This document shows positions 36,945 through 45,319 of a stretch of DNA of 64,000 bases, piece after piece. Every line of letters begins with the position of its first letter. Positions within the stretch are counted from its first letter, which is position 1. The translations under genes and the position numbers were made by a program. The DNA is taken from assembly GCA_011321775.1 (NCBI GenBank), contig DROT01000184.1, forward strand, positions 16,797-80,796, in the 5' to 3' direction. Source of the stretch: Gammaproteobacteria bacterium. Its GTDB lineage: Bacteria; Pseudomonadota; Gammaproteobacteria; DSM-19610. The notes beneath the pieces were generated by a model. That model worked only from the letters and a program-made list of their open reading frames with translations, searched no databases and was not told the origin of the DNA.

Positions 36945-38960
36945 GTGGTTGCAGGATCTCCGCTGGCCCAGTTGTTGAGACAGGCCGCTTCGGAATACGG
37001 GGCCGGCAGGTTCGCGAGGGCCCTGGAGCTTCTGCAGGACGCACTGCGCATCGAACGGAACAACCCGTACGCGAATCACCTGGCCGGAGTGATTGCGGCC
37101 AGGCAGGGTGATCATGTTGAGGCGTTGAAGCGGATCGCGGTCGCGGTCCGCCATCGTCCCGGCGAGCCGGTGTTCCTCAACAGTTACGGTAATGCCCTGC
37201 TGCTGGCAGGGCGGCCGGAGGAGGCGAGGGACGCCTATCGACAGGCCATCGAGCACAAGCCGGATTATGTGGAGGCCTGTACAAACCTCGGTAACACGCT
37301 GAAGCAACTGGGGCAGATCGAGGAGGCGGAGGGTTGCTTCCGGAGAGCCCTCGACCTCGATCCCGGCTCTGTCCAGGCCTGGTACCATCTGGGTGTTGTC
37401 CATCGGGAGCTGGGGCGGGCAGACGAAGCGGTAAAATGCTTTCAGCGCGCGCTCGAGATTGCACCGGACTGTGTCGATGTGCATTACAGCCTTGGTGTCG
37501 TGCAATGGGAGCAGGGAGACCGGGATGCCGCGCTGGCCTGCTATGACCGCGTGCTGCAACTGAATCCGGACTATTCCGCGGCGCGATGGGGGCGGGCGGT
37601 TGCGCAATTGCCGGCATTCTATGGTATCGACGACGATCCCGTGGTGGCTCGCCGGTGCTTCGAGGAAGAACTGGGCGTCCTCGAGCAGTGGATGGGTGAA
37701 CGGGCGCGTAGCGATGCCCACATGGCCGTCGGCTCCCAGTTGCCCTTCTATATTGCCTACCAGGAATACGGCAACCGGGGACTGCTTGCCCGTTTCGGGA
37801 GGCTGTGCGTCGACGCGATGTCTCCGTTACAGCGAACCCTGCCGCCGCCGCAGCGGCGCAGCCGCCCTTCGGAGCGTGCCCGGATCCGGCTGGGTGTCGT
37901 TTCCGCCCAGATCTACAGTCATTCGGTGTGGGCGGCGATCGTCAGGGGCTGGTTCCAGCATCTCGACAGGAGCCGCTTCGAACTTCACGTCTTCTCGCTC
38001 GCTCGGCGGGAGGATGCCGAAACGCAGTGGGCACGGGGACGTTCCGATTCCTTCCATGCCGGCATCGGCGGACTGAATCAGTGGGTGTCAGCCATCGCTG
38101 CCTCACAGCCGGATGTCCTGATCTACCCGGAAATCGGCATGGATCCACTGACCGTGCAGCTCGCCAGTCTGCGGCTGGCCCCGGTGCAGATCGCGACCTG
38201 GGGGCATCCAGAGACTACCGGCCTGCCGACCATCGACTATTACCTGTCGGCCGAAGATTTCGAGCCACCCGGGGCCGGGGATAACTACACTGAAGAACTC
38301 GTACGACTCCCCCACCTGGGATGTTGCTGTGCGGAGTCGCCCACGGCGGCCGTCACTGGCGGGCCTGTCAGTCCGGACGTGAGTGGTGATGGTCCGCTGC
38401 TGATATGCCCGGGGGCGCCTTTCAAGTACATGCCATGGCATGACCGCGTCTTCACGGAGATTGCGCGGCGACTCGGGCGGTGTCGTTTTGTGTTTTTCAT
38501 TCACAGGCTGGAACACCTTTCCGCCCGCTTGCAGGGGCGGCTCGAACAGGCCTTCGCCCGGGAGGGTCTGGATTTCGCGGACTACGGGATTTTCGTCCCG
38601 TGGCTGGAACGGCCCGCCTTCCATGGCCTCATGGAGCGGGCGGACCTGTTCCTGGACACCATCGGTTTTTCCGGATTCAACACGGCGGTGCAGGCGGTCG
38701 AGTGCGGTCTTCCCATCGTCACGCGCGACGGTGCCTTCCTGAGGGGGCGGCTGGCGAGTGGAATCCTGCGACGCATCGAGCTTGCGGATACCATCGCCGC
38801 TAGTGACGAGCAGTACGTGGATCTTGCAGTGCGGATGGTGACGGATCGCGACTATCAGCGTGACATCCGGGAACGGATGGCGGCGGGGCGTGCCCGGATC
38901 TTTGATGACGTGGCGCCGGTGCGGGCGCTGGAAGAGTTTCTGGAATCGTTGGCAGGATAG
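36945..38960 (+). CDS. TPR-repeat GT41-like glycosyltransferase, divergent
   Basis: GTG at 36945, 5 nt after the previous stop, starts a 671-aa protein. Six or seven TPR units (residues 5-235) are followed by a GT41-type core that differs from the three tandem OGT-like proteins: IRLGVVSAQIYSHSVWAAI (about 311), WGHPETTGLPTIDYYLSAED (about 419), and GFSGFNTAVQAVECGLPIV (about 573). GHP in place of GYP and the GFSGFNT segment recall HMW1C-like or other bacterial GT41 branches. Likely a protein or glycan glycosyltransferase. It converges with the next TPR-sulfotransferase across a 1-nt gap. Confidence 0.78.
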   Translation: MVAGSPLAQLLRQAASEYGAGRFARALELLQDALRIERNNPYANHLAGVIAARQGDHVEALKRIAVAVRHRPGEPVFLNSYGNALLLAGRPEEARDAYRQAIEHKPDYVEACTNLGNTLKQLGQIEEAEGCFRRALDLDPGSVQAWYHLGVVHRELGRADEAVKCFQRALEIAPDCVDVHYSLGVVQWEQGDRDAALACYDRVLQLNPDYSAARWGRAVAQLPAFYGIDDDPVVARRCFEEELGVLEQWMGERARSDAHMAVGSQLPFYIAYQEYGNRGLLARFGRLCVDAMSPLQRTLPPPQRRSRPSERARIRLGVVSAQIYSHSVWAAIVRGWFQHLDRSRFELHVFSLARREDAETQWARGRSDSFHAGIGGLNQWVSAIAASQPDVLIYPEIGMDPLTVQLASLRLAPVQIATWGHPETTGLPTIDYYLSAEDFEPPGAGDNYTEELVRLPHLGCCCAESPTAAVTGGPVSPDVSGDGPLLICPGAPFKYMPWHDRVFTEIARRLGRCRFVFFIHRLEHLSARLQGRLEQAFAREGLDFADYGIFVPWLERPAFHGLMERADLFLDTIGFSGFNTAVQAVECGLPIVTRDGAFLRGRLASGILRRIELADTIAASDEQYVDLAVRMVTDRDYQRDIRERMAAGRARIFDDVAPVRALEEFLESLAG

Positions 38961-38961
38961 T

Positions 38962-40407
38962 TCAGCTGCAGCCACCCTGCCCCAGGGCCGCTTTCAGCGG
39001 CCCCAGGTGGCGCTCATAGTTCTTCCAGCGGCCCACGGAACCCGTGTACATCGGTTGGCGTACCTGTTCGTAGCTGGCCGTGTTCGCCTGGCGCCGGGAT
39101 TCGTGAAAGCGGAGGCAGCGTTCGTCCCACTGGAGATCGAGGAAATCGAGCAGGGCGCGGGTGGTCGCTTCCTGCTGCGTCACCAGTTCCTCGTAGCGTA
39201 CCTCCATCAGTGACAGGTCGAGCACGGACTTCCAGTGGTCCATGAGTCGCTCGTGCTGGCGGTGGAAGCGTCCGAGGGTGGCAAGCTCGTAGGTGAACTC
39301 GTTGGCTTCGGCGAATTCCAGGAAGTAGCAGGACAGGCAGGTATCCATGGGCTCGCGGGTACAGTGGATGACGCGTGCCCGCGGGAACATCAGGGCGATG
39401 AGGCCGAGGTTGAGGAAGTTCAGCATCTGCTTGTCGGTGATGCGCTCGGCCGTGGGCGCGAGCTTCGTGAGTCGTTCGAGGTATTCGGTGGCGGTCGCAT
39501 CCACTTGTGGCGCGGAAAGGTCGGCGATGGCATGCAGGTAAGGGGTCACGGGGCCCTCCGTTCCGGCGAGATTGCTGACGGTGCGGGGGATCCAGGGCAG
39601 TTCTCCTCCGCCGTGGACCTGCGGGTGGCTGGCAAGAATCTGTTCCACCAGCGTCGTCCCGGAGCGCGGCATGCCGACGATGAAGACCGGTTTGCTGGAG
39701 GTGTTGGATGACCGCGGCATCCGTTGCAGCCGGTTGGCGGAGAAGACCTCGATGACGCGCTGCAGCTGTGCCTCGTGTGCGTCGATATCGAAGTGGACGC
39801 CCTTGTCGCGATTGGCCTGCGCGATGCACTCGAAAGCCAGGTCGTATTCGCCCAGGGCCTCGTGGAGAGCTCCGAGATGGAAGCGCATCCGGGTACGGTC
39901 CGGTTTCGAAACCGCCGGGTGGGCGATGCCCTGCGACAGGTAGGCGATGGCGTTTCGGTACTGCCCGGTATGTTTGCACAGACGTGCATATACCAGCGCC
40001 ACGTCCACGTTGCCCTGGCCGGCGGCGATCAGCGGTTCGATGGTGCGCCAGGCCGTCTCGTGGCGGCCGTTGCGCTCGTGGATGCGGGCGATGCAACCGG
40101 CCACGAAGGCCGATGATCCCGGATCCAGTTCGCCCAGCCGCCGGTAGGCGGCCAGGGCAGCGTCGTCCTTGCCCAGCGCCTCGAGCACCCGGGCGTGTGC
40201 ACGCCAGGCGTTGCGGTGTCCGGGTTGCAGGGCGATCGCCCGGGCAAGCGCATTCGAGGCCTCGCCGGGCTCGGCCAGTCGTTCGTGCGCGCAGCCGAGC
40301 AGGTACCAGTTCCCGGCATCCTGCGGCCGTTGCCGGCACAGTTCGAGGAGGTGGTCGCGTGCCTCGCGGACGCGACCGGCCTGCAGGAGACGGCTTGCCG
40401 TGTTCAT
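38962..40407 (-). CDS. TPR-repeat sulfotransferase, shorter form
   Basis: The ATG at 40407 (MNTASRLLQAGRVREARDHL) gives 481 aa and avoids overlap with the upstream gene; in-frame sequence to 40533 lies within that gene. Only about five TPR units precede the catalytic domain, so it is the shortest TPR-sulfotransferase here. Motifs are VFIVGMPRSGTTLVEQILAS (G245) and HCTREPMDTCLSCYF (about 345-359), with the tail SYEQVRQPMYTGSVGRWKNY. It follows a stand-alone sulfotransferase gene by 40 nt on the same strand. Confidence 0.86.
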   Translation of the reverse strand: MNTASRLLQAGRVREARDHLLELCRQRPQDAGNWYLLGCAHERLAEPGEASNALARAIALQPGHRNAWRAHARVLEALGKDDAALAAYRRLGELDPGSSAFVAGCIARIHERNGRHETAWRTIEPLIAAGQGNVDVALVYARLCKHTGQYRNAIAYLSQGIAHPAVSKPDRTRMRFHLGALHEALGEYDLAFECIAQANRDKGVHFDIDAHEAQLQRVIEVFSANRLQRMPRSSNTSSKPVFIVGMPRSGTTLVEQILASHPQVHGGGELPWIPRTVSNLAGTEGPVTPYLHAIADLSAPQVDATATEYLERLTKLAPTAERITDKQMLNFLNLGLIALMFPRARVIHCTREPMDTCLSCYFLEFAEANEFTYELATLGRFHRQHERLMDHWKSVLDLSLMEVRYEELVTQQEATTRALLDFLDLQWDERCLRFHESRRQANTASYEQVRQPMYTGSVGRWKNYERHLGPLKAALGQGGCS

Positions 40408-40447
40408 GGAAAGGTGACGGTTCCGCTGCCGGCCATGCATCCGCTGT

Positions 40448-41242
40448 CTACAGATCGTAGCCGAGCAGCCGCGCCGAGTCCGCGCAATGTTCGGCAATGG
40501 CCGCAAGGGTTCCCGCATCGAAGGCGTCTTCATGACGTCGGGGAGTCGACGGTTCCAGTGGCTGTTGCAACGTCAGCGGGATGGATGCCGTGGCGTAGAT
40601 TCGTTCGAGCGTCCCTGTCGGATCAGCGACCATGTCCTCGTAGCGAACCACGATCAGTCGCCCGGAATGCCGGTTGACGAGCCCGGCCAGGTAATGCCAC
40701 AGCATCGCATGGCGTTGGGCGAGTTCCGCGGTCGCGAGGATGCGCTCGAGCTTGCGGCGGCGTTCGCCGTCGACATGGTTCAGCAGGAAAGCCGGGGCGG
40801 CATGGCGGATGTGGGGGAAGGTCACCCGCTGCCAGGAGGCGATGGTGTCATGAGGATGACGTACACAGGCCACGAGGATCGCCTCGGGCATGTGTTCGAG
40901 GATCCGCTCCAGGGTATTGAGGTAGACCAGCGTGTTCTTGGTTCCGAGCAGGAAATCCGGGGTGTCAACACAGGGAACGTACGGAGTCCGGATATCGATA
41001 TCGTTGGTGTCCTCGATGAAACGGCCGTCGACGATCTTGTTGGTAACCGGTTTTCCCTCGATGATCCGTTGGCGGATGAAACGATAGTAGTCCGACAGCG
41101 GAATGCCGGAGCTGTTCGCCAGCAGCCGCAGCACCTCTTCGGGTTCGTTGATGACCACCGTGTCGCGGACCTGGTTCAGGATCGAACACAGGTAGCTGGT
41201 GCCGCTCCTGGGGATTCCGGTGATCAATAGTTCGTTTGTCAT
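40448..41242 (-). CDS. Stand-alone sulfotransferase (Sulfotransfer_3-like)
   Basis: The ATG at 41242 (MTNELLITGIPRSGTSYLCS) puts the phosphosulfate loop at residues 8-17 and gives 264 aa; the open frame continues far upstream but that part overlaps aroQ in antisense. VACVRHPHDTIASWQR (about 125) is the 3'-phosphate motif and VVRYEDMVADPTGTLERI the later family segment. It is the last gene of the modification island before the housekeeping block, divergent from aroQ. Confidence 0.78.
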   Translation of the reverse strand: MTNELLITGIPRSGTSYLCSILNQVRDTVVINEPEEVLRLLANSSGIPLSDYYRFIRQRIIEGKPVTNKIVDGRFIEDTNDIDIRTPYVPCVDTPDFLLGTKNTLVYLNTLERILEHMPEAILVACVRHPHDTIASWQRVTFPHIRHAAPAFLLNHVDGERRRKLERILATAELAQRHAMLWHYLAGLVNRHSGRLIVVRYEDMVADPTGTLERIYATASIPLTLQQPLEPSTPRRHEDAFDAGTLAAIAEHCADSARLLGYDL

Positions 41243-41434
41243 TATGGGCTGGCTGTCTTTTCGGGTGGGCGGTAATTGTAGCCCAAACCCGTGGAGAGCT
41301 GGGCCGGGCATGCTGCCGTGCCCCGGTCCTCGTGCGACTCCGCGTGCTGGACACCCGTCGGACCGGTATAGATAATGCCTTGTGCCAGCCGGGGCTTCTC
41401 CTCGCAGGTGGCGCCAAATCAAGAGGACGGAATC

Positions 41435-41881
41435 ATGGCCAAGCTGCTGGTACTGAACGGCCCCAACCTGAACCTGCTGGGCTCGCGCGAGCCGGGGCAC
41501 TATGGCGCGGACACACTCGATTCGATCTACCGGCGTCTCGAGGCAGTCGCCAGGGAGGCCGGTACCGAGCTGCTGTGTTTCCAGTCCAACGCCGAGCACG
41601 AACTCATCGATCACATCCACGCGGCGCCGCACGAGGGGATCGATTTCATCCTCTTCAACCCCGCCGGTTTCACCCATACCAGCGTGGCGCTGCGCGATGC
41701 GCTGCTGGCGGTGGGGATCCCCTTCATCGAGTTGCACCTGTCGAACGTGCACGCGCGCGAGGAATTCCGCCACCGGTCGTATTTTTCCGATATCGCCGTG
41801 GGGGTCATCAGCGGTCTGGGGCCGGTCGGCTACGAACTGGCGTTGCAGGCGGCGCTTTCCATTCTGGCGGACAAGGGGTGA
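41435..41881 (+). CDS. aroQ: 3-dehydroquinate dehydratase, type II
   Basis: This 148-aa protein is full length for the family. It shows [20 protein letters not shown] (with the catalytic Tyr in HYGADTL), [18 protein letters not shown], the loop [17 protein letters not shown], and [16 protein letters not shown]. It dehydrates 3-dehydroquinate in the shikimate pathway. AAGAGGACGG precedes the ATG. In many gammaproteobacteria aroQ is immediately followed by accB; here about 1.5 kb carrying toxin-antitoxin genes separates them. Confidence 0.97.
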   Translation: MAKLLVLNGPNLNLLGSREPGHYGADTLDSIYRRLEAVAREAGTELLCFQSNAEHELIDHIHAAPHEGIDFILFNPAGFTHTSVALRDALLAVGIPFIELHLSNVHAREEFRHRSYFSDIAVGVISGLGPVGYELALQAALSILADKG

Positions 41882-41924
41882 GGGCTTCGCGTCGGTGCCG
41901 GAGTCCGGCTGTTTGATGGGTTGA

Positions 41925-41945
41925 CCACGGAAGCACACGGAAATG
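41925..41945. repeat. Nested palindromic element, fragment 1 (left arm only)
   Basis: CCACGGAAGCACACGGAAAT lies 43 nt after aroQ. It is a single outer arm without a recognisable partner. It is the first occurrence of the family when reading the window from the left. The rest of the 41882-42175 gap shows nothing else clear apart from the promoter at 42113. Confidence 0.7.
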
Positions 41946-42112
41946 TTTATACCTGCCTGTCTTTCCTGTGAGTGGCCTCTGCGGTTTCCCTGGATTGTGG
42001 TGTTCGGGATGAGAATATGCCACATGCATGTAGTATCCAGGAAAGAGCAACACAGCTGCCATCAAACGGGTGGCAGCCATCCACCGGAATTGATTAGCAG
42101 GATTCAGCCGCC

Positions 42113-42140
42113 TTGCTTTCGGTACTGACTGTACTACAAT
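42113..42140 (+). promoter_or_regulatory. Promoter of the RHH/PIN toxin-antitoxin pair
   Basis: TTGCTT (42113-42118) and TACAAT (42135-42140) are 16 nt apart and sit 36 nt upstream of the antitoxin ATG. RHH antitoxins usually repress such a promoter together with the toxin; a clear operator palindrome was not identified. Confidence 0.55.
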
Positions 42141-42175
42141 GTCTTACGTCAATCCTGATCGCTCATGGAAGTATT

Positions 42176-42391
42176 ATGGGTACTCTGACAATCCGCATCG
42201 ACGACGAACTCGAGAAAGATCTGGATCAACTCGCCAAAGTCCAGCATCGCACAAAAAGTGATCTGGCAAGAGAGATGCTGCGCAAGCATATTGCTGTTGA
42301 ACGATTCCGCGCCTTGCGAAACAAGGCATTGCCTCTTGCCGAAGCTGCCGGTTATGTGACTGACGAAGATATCTTCCGCGATATCTCGTGA
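42176..42391 (+). CDS. Ribbon-helix-helix antitoxin
   Basis: This 71-aa protein begins MGTLTIRIDDELEKDLDQLA and continues HRTKSDLAREMLRKHI, the strand-helix-helix layout of CopG/RHH DNA-binding antitoxins. The C-terminus (LAEAAGYVTDEDIFRDIS) would bind the toxin. The preferred ATG at 42176 follows a plausible promoter. It overlaps the PIN toxin gene by 4 nt (GTGA). The location between aroQ and accB indicates insertion of a small addiction module. Confidence 0.87.
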   Translation: MGTLTIRIDDELEKDLDQLAKVQHRTKSDLAREMLRKHIAVERFRALRNKALPLAEAAGYVTDEDIFRDIS

Positions 42392-42789
42392 AGGTGTTTC
42401 TCGACACCAATGTTCTGGCCAGCGCCCTGACCACGCGCGGGCTTTGTGCGGAACTCTTTGAAGTTGTCTTGCAATCCCACGAGTTACTGACATCCGATAC
42501 CGTCCTGCACGAGCTTGAGCGTATTCTGCCGGGAAAACTCGGCCAGTCGGAAGAAGTGACTGAAGGATTTATAAACCTGCTGCCTACGCATGCCCTCCTG
42601 GTGTCCCCTGAGCGCCCCTTTCCCCCATTGCCGGATCCCGACGATGAACCCATTGTCGCTTCCGCACTTGCAGGAAACGCGAACGTTTTCGTCACAGGTG
42701 ACAAGGCACTTCTCGAACTGCAAGACGTAGAGCATCTGCCCATCGTTTCTCCCCGTAATTTCTGGGAAATATTGGCAGGTCGGTCATGA
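42388..42789 (+). CDS. PIN-domain toxin (PIN_3 type)
   Basis: GTG at 42388 starts a 133-aa protein, VKVFLDTNVLASALTTRGL. The PIN acidic residues are visible: D6 in FLDTNV, E42 in VLHELERI, and the later DPDDEPIVASAL and VFVTGDKALLEL. PIN toxins are Mg-dependent endoribonucleases that cut tRNA, rRNA or mRNA. The length and residues look intact, so the module is probably functional. It is coupled to the antitoxin by a 4-nt overlap. Confidence 0.88.
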   Translation: MKVFLDTNVLASALTTRGLCAELFEVVLQSHELLTSDTVLHELERILPGKLGQSEEVTEGFINLLPTHALLVSPERPFPPLPDPDDEPIVASALAGNANVFVTGDKALLELQDVEHLPIVSPRNFWEILAGRS

Positions 42790-42974
42790 TGCAGCGGGAA
42801 TCAGGATTGGCGGAACGCCTGACTGAGTGGCGTTGAGGCACATCCTGCGGGATACGGATTTTTGGCCAATCTGCGGGTGTTTGAAAGTCCCGCCTTACCG
42901 CCGTTTTCCGGCTATTCAGGTAGGGCCACAGAAAACACGAGATAGCGTACAATCAGTTCCGGCGTGGGAGCGGG

Positions 42975-43211
42975 TCAGCGACGTGTTTTTCGTGTTGTCC
43001 GGGAGTTTTCGTCGGGGGCTGGCTCCGACAGGCGGCCTTCGACGAATTTGTGCAGGATGCTCGCAACCAGCGTCTGGTAGGGCATGCCCTCGGCGATTTC
43101 CCGGTGGCGCCCGATCTCCTGTTTCGCCTTTCTGACCCGTTTCAGCTGCCCGCGTTCGAAAGCGGTCAATATTTCCTTTTCTTCGGAATCCAGTTTAGCC
43201 ATTGCCGTCAC
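42975..43211 (-). pseudogene. BrnA/CopG-type antitoxin with internal deletion
   Basis: This 78-aa frame reads LDSEEKEILTAFERGQLKRV, then RKAKQEIGRHREIAEGMPY, then QTLVASILHKFVEGRL. Intact relatives, as I know them, carry about 25 residues (KDxRVNIRLSS-type strand and first helix) between the RHREIA and EGMPYQTL segments. Those are missing here, so the DNA-binding strand is lost and the frame is kept. It overlaps the remnant toxin on the same strand. It is probably non-functional. Confidence 0.6.
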
Positions 43212-43340
43212 TCAGGTTCTGCCTGGTTGCCTTCCGGCTGGGGATAATGGTCCTCAGGAATATTTTCTCATCAGACTCCACGAACGGTACCAGGTAGGCA
43301 TAGTCCTCTACGACCACGACTAGAATCCTCTGGCCGGTAA
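43195..43340 (-). pseudogene. BrnT-like toxin remnant (C-terminal part)
   Basis: Only the C-terminal portion is recognisable: ILVVVVEDYAYLVPFVESDE, then KIFLRTIIPSRKATRQNL. It matches the end of BrnT-like toxins that pair with the antitoxin type at 42975. The frame continues to 43398 but the added residues are unrelated, and the catalytic N-terminal half is gone. The break lies where the accB promoter begins. Confidence 0.6.
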
Positions 43341-43355
43341 GTTCGCCGCAAATCC

Positions 43356-43385
43356 CTGACTTTTCCCGGCAGGTCGCGCTATAAT
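43356..43385 (+). promoter_or_regulatory. accB promoter
   Basis: A perfect TATAAT (43380-43385) lies 31 nt upstream of the accB ATG. The best -35 candidate is CTGACT (43356-43361) at 18-nt spacing. It lies just outside the decayed toxin gene. Confidence 0.6.
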
Positions 43386-43416
43386 CGCGGCCATTCACCT
43401 GCCTGTGAGATGACGC

Positions 43417-43878
43417 ATGGATATTCGCAAGGTCAAGAAACTCATCGAATTACTGGAAGAATCGGGCGTGGCGGAGATCGAGATCCACGAGGGCGAGGAG
43501 TCGGTGCGCATCAGCCGCTACGCCTCCGGCGCCCAGGTGGCGGTGCCGGCGGCACCGGTGGCCATGCCGGCACCGACGGCGCCCGCCGAGGCCCCCGCTC
43601 CGGCGCCGACGCCGGCCGCGGAGCCGGAGGAGGCCATCCCCTCGGGTCACATCGTCAAGTCGCCGATGGTCGGCACCTTCTACCGCGCTCCCTCGCCGGG
43701 CGCCAGTGCCTTTGTGGAGGTCGGCTCCACGGTCGCCGTGGGCGACACCCTCTGCATCATCGAGGCCATGAAGATGCTCAACCAGATCGAGGCCGACCAG
43801 GCCGGCGTCATCAAGGCGATCCTGGTCAACAACGCCGAGCCGGTCGAGTACGGGCAACCGCTGTTCGTGATCGAGTAA
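43417..43878 (+). CDS. accB: Acetyl-CoA carboxylase biotin carboxyl carrier protein
   Basis: This 153-aa protein has the helical N-terminus [19 protein letters not shown], a Pro/Ala-rich linker (about residues 40-75) and the biotinyl domain with the EAMKM motif (K119 is the biotin site). It carries CO2 as carboxybiotin between AccC and the AccAD carboxyltransferase in fatty-acid synthesis. It is followed by accC after 18 nt, the usual operon. Confidence 0.98.
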   Translation: MDIRKVKKLIELLEESGVAEIEIHEGEESVRISRYASGAQVAVPAAPVAMPAPTAPAEAPAPAPTPAAEPEEAIPSGHIVKSPMVGTFYRAPSPGASAFVEVGSTVAVGDTLCIIEAMKMLNQIEADQAGVIKAILVNNAEPVEYGQPLFVIE

Positions 43879-43896
43879 ACGGCGGGTCGAATCGTC

Positions 43897-45237
43897 ATGC
43901 TGGATAAAGTCGTCATCGCCAACCGCGGCGAAATCGCCCTCCGCATCCTGCGCGCCTGTCGCGAGCTGGGGATCAAGACCGTGGCGGTCCACTCGGAGGC
44001 GGATGCCAGCCTCAAGCACGTGCTGCTGGCCGACGAGTCGGTGTGCATCGGGCCGGCGCCGTCGGTGGACAGCTACCTCAACATCCCGGTACTGATCGCC
44101 GCCGCCGAAGTCACCGATGCGGTAGCCATCCATCCCGGCTACGGTTTCCTGTCCGAGAACGCCGATTTCGCCGAGCAGGTGGAGAACAGCGGCTACATCT
44201 TCATCGGGCCGCGCGCCGACACCATCCGTACCATGGGTGACAAGGTGGCGGCCATTCGCGCCATGAAGGAGGCCGGTGTGCCCTGTGTGCCGGGCAGCGA
44301 CGGTCCCCTGGGCGATGATCCCGAGACCAACATGAAACTGGCGCGCGACATCGGCTACCCCATCATCATCAAGGCTGCGGCCGGCGGCGGCGGGCGCGGC
44401 ATGCGCACGGTGCATTCCGAGGCCAACCTGCTCAACGCCATCTCGCTGACGCGCACCGAGGCGCGCGCCGCCTTCGGCGACGATACGGTGTACATGGAGA
44501 AATTCCTCGAAAGACCGCGCCACGTGGAGTTCCAGGTGCTGGCGGACGGGGAGGGCAATGCCATCCACCTCGGCGAGCGCGACTGTTCCATGCAGCGCCG
44601 CCACCAGAAGGTGGTGGAGGAGGCGCCGGCGCCGGGCATCAGCCCCGAGCAGCGCATGGTGATCGGCGAGCGCTGTGCCGAGGCCTGTCGCCGTATCCGC
44701 TACCGCGGGGCGGGTACCTTCGAGTTCCTGTACGAGGACGGCGAGTTCTATTTCATCGAAATGAACACCCGCGTGCAGGTGGAACACCCGGTCACCGAGA
44801 TGATCACCGGCGTGGACATCGTCAAGGAGCAGCTGCGCATCGCCGCTGGCGAGGGGCTGAGCTACCGCCAGGAGGACATCGCCTGGAACGGTCATGCGGT
44901 GGAATGCCGTATCAACGCGGAGGACGCCGAGACCTTCCTGCCTTCGCCGGGTACCATCACCCAGTACCACGCCCCCGGCGGTCCGGGCATCCGCGTCGAT
45001 ACCCACATCTACAACGGCTACACCGTGCCGCCCTATTACGATTCCATGATCGCCAAGCTCATCGCCCATGGCGAGACCCGCGAATTCGCCCTGGCGCGCA
45101 TGCGCGGCGCCCTGGCCGAGATCGTCATCGACGGCATCCGCAGCAACATCGCCCTGCACCAGGACATCTGCAGCGACTCCGCCTTCATGGCGGGCGGAAC
45201 GGATATCCATTACCTGGAGAAGAAGCTGGGGTTGTAG
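43897..45237 (+). CDS. accC: Acetyl-CoA carboxylase, biotin carboxylase subunit
   Basis: This 446-aa protein is full length. It starts [20 protein letters not shown] and has the ATP-grasp glycine loop ([14 protein letters not shown]), the [15 protein letters not shown] segment, and [18 protein letters not shown] with catalytic Glu/Asn/Arg residues. It carboxylates biotin on AccB with ATP and bicarbonate. The downstream neighbour is unusually a glycosyltransferase rather than prmA. Confidence 0.98.
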   Translation: MLDKVVIANRGEIALRILRACRELGIKTVAVHSEADASLKHVLLADESVCIGPAPSVDSYLNIPVLIAAAEVTDAVAIHPGYGFLSENADFAEQVENSGYIFIGPRADTIRTMGDKVAAIRAMKEAGVPCVPGSDGPLGDDPETNMKLARDIGYPIIIKAAAGGGGRGMRTVHSEANLLNAISLTRTEARAAFGDDTVYMEKFLERPRHVEFQVLADGEGNAIHLGERDCSMQRRHQKVVEEAPAPGISPEQRMVIGERCAEACRRIRYRGAGTFEFLYEDGEFYFIEMNTRVQVEHPVTEMITGVDIVKEQLRIAAGEGLSYRQEDIAWNGHAVECRINAEDAETFLPSPGTITQYHAPGGPGIRVDTHIYNGYTVPPYYDSMIAKLIAHGETREFALARMRGALAEIVIDGIRSNIALHQDICSDSAFMAGGTDIHYLEKKLGL

Positions 45238-45319
45238 CTTTTCCAGTCAGCCCGGTCTGATTGGCCAGGGGCGCGATAGATTCGGGATGCCTGGCCGCGA
45301 TGCGGGAGTTGCGTGCGAC

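Noticed and set aside
1..41242. Conventional capsule or exopolysaccharide locus
   Set aside because: No wzx/wzy, wza/wzc, initiating phosphoglycosyltransferase or nucleotide-sugar synthesis genes are visible in the window.
43450..45210. 586-codon antisense open frame over accB-accC
   Set aside because: It is the mirror of the strongly GC3-biased accB-accC coding sequence; the translation is low-complexity Val/Gly/Asp/His and matches no family. The same applies to long antisense frames over purH, purD and the porins.
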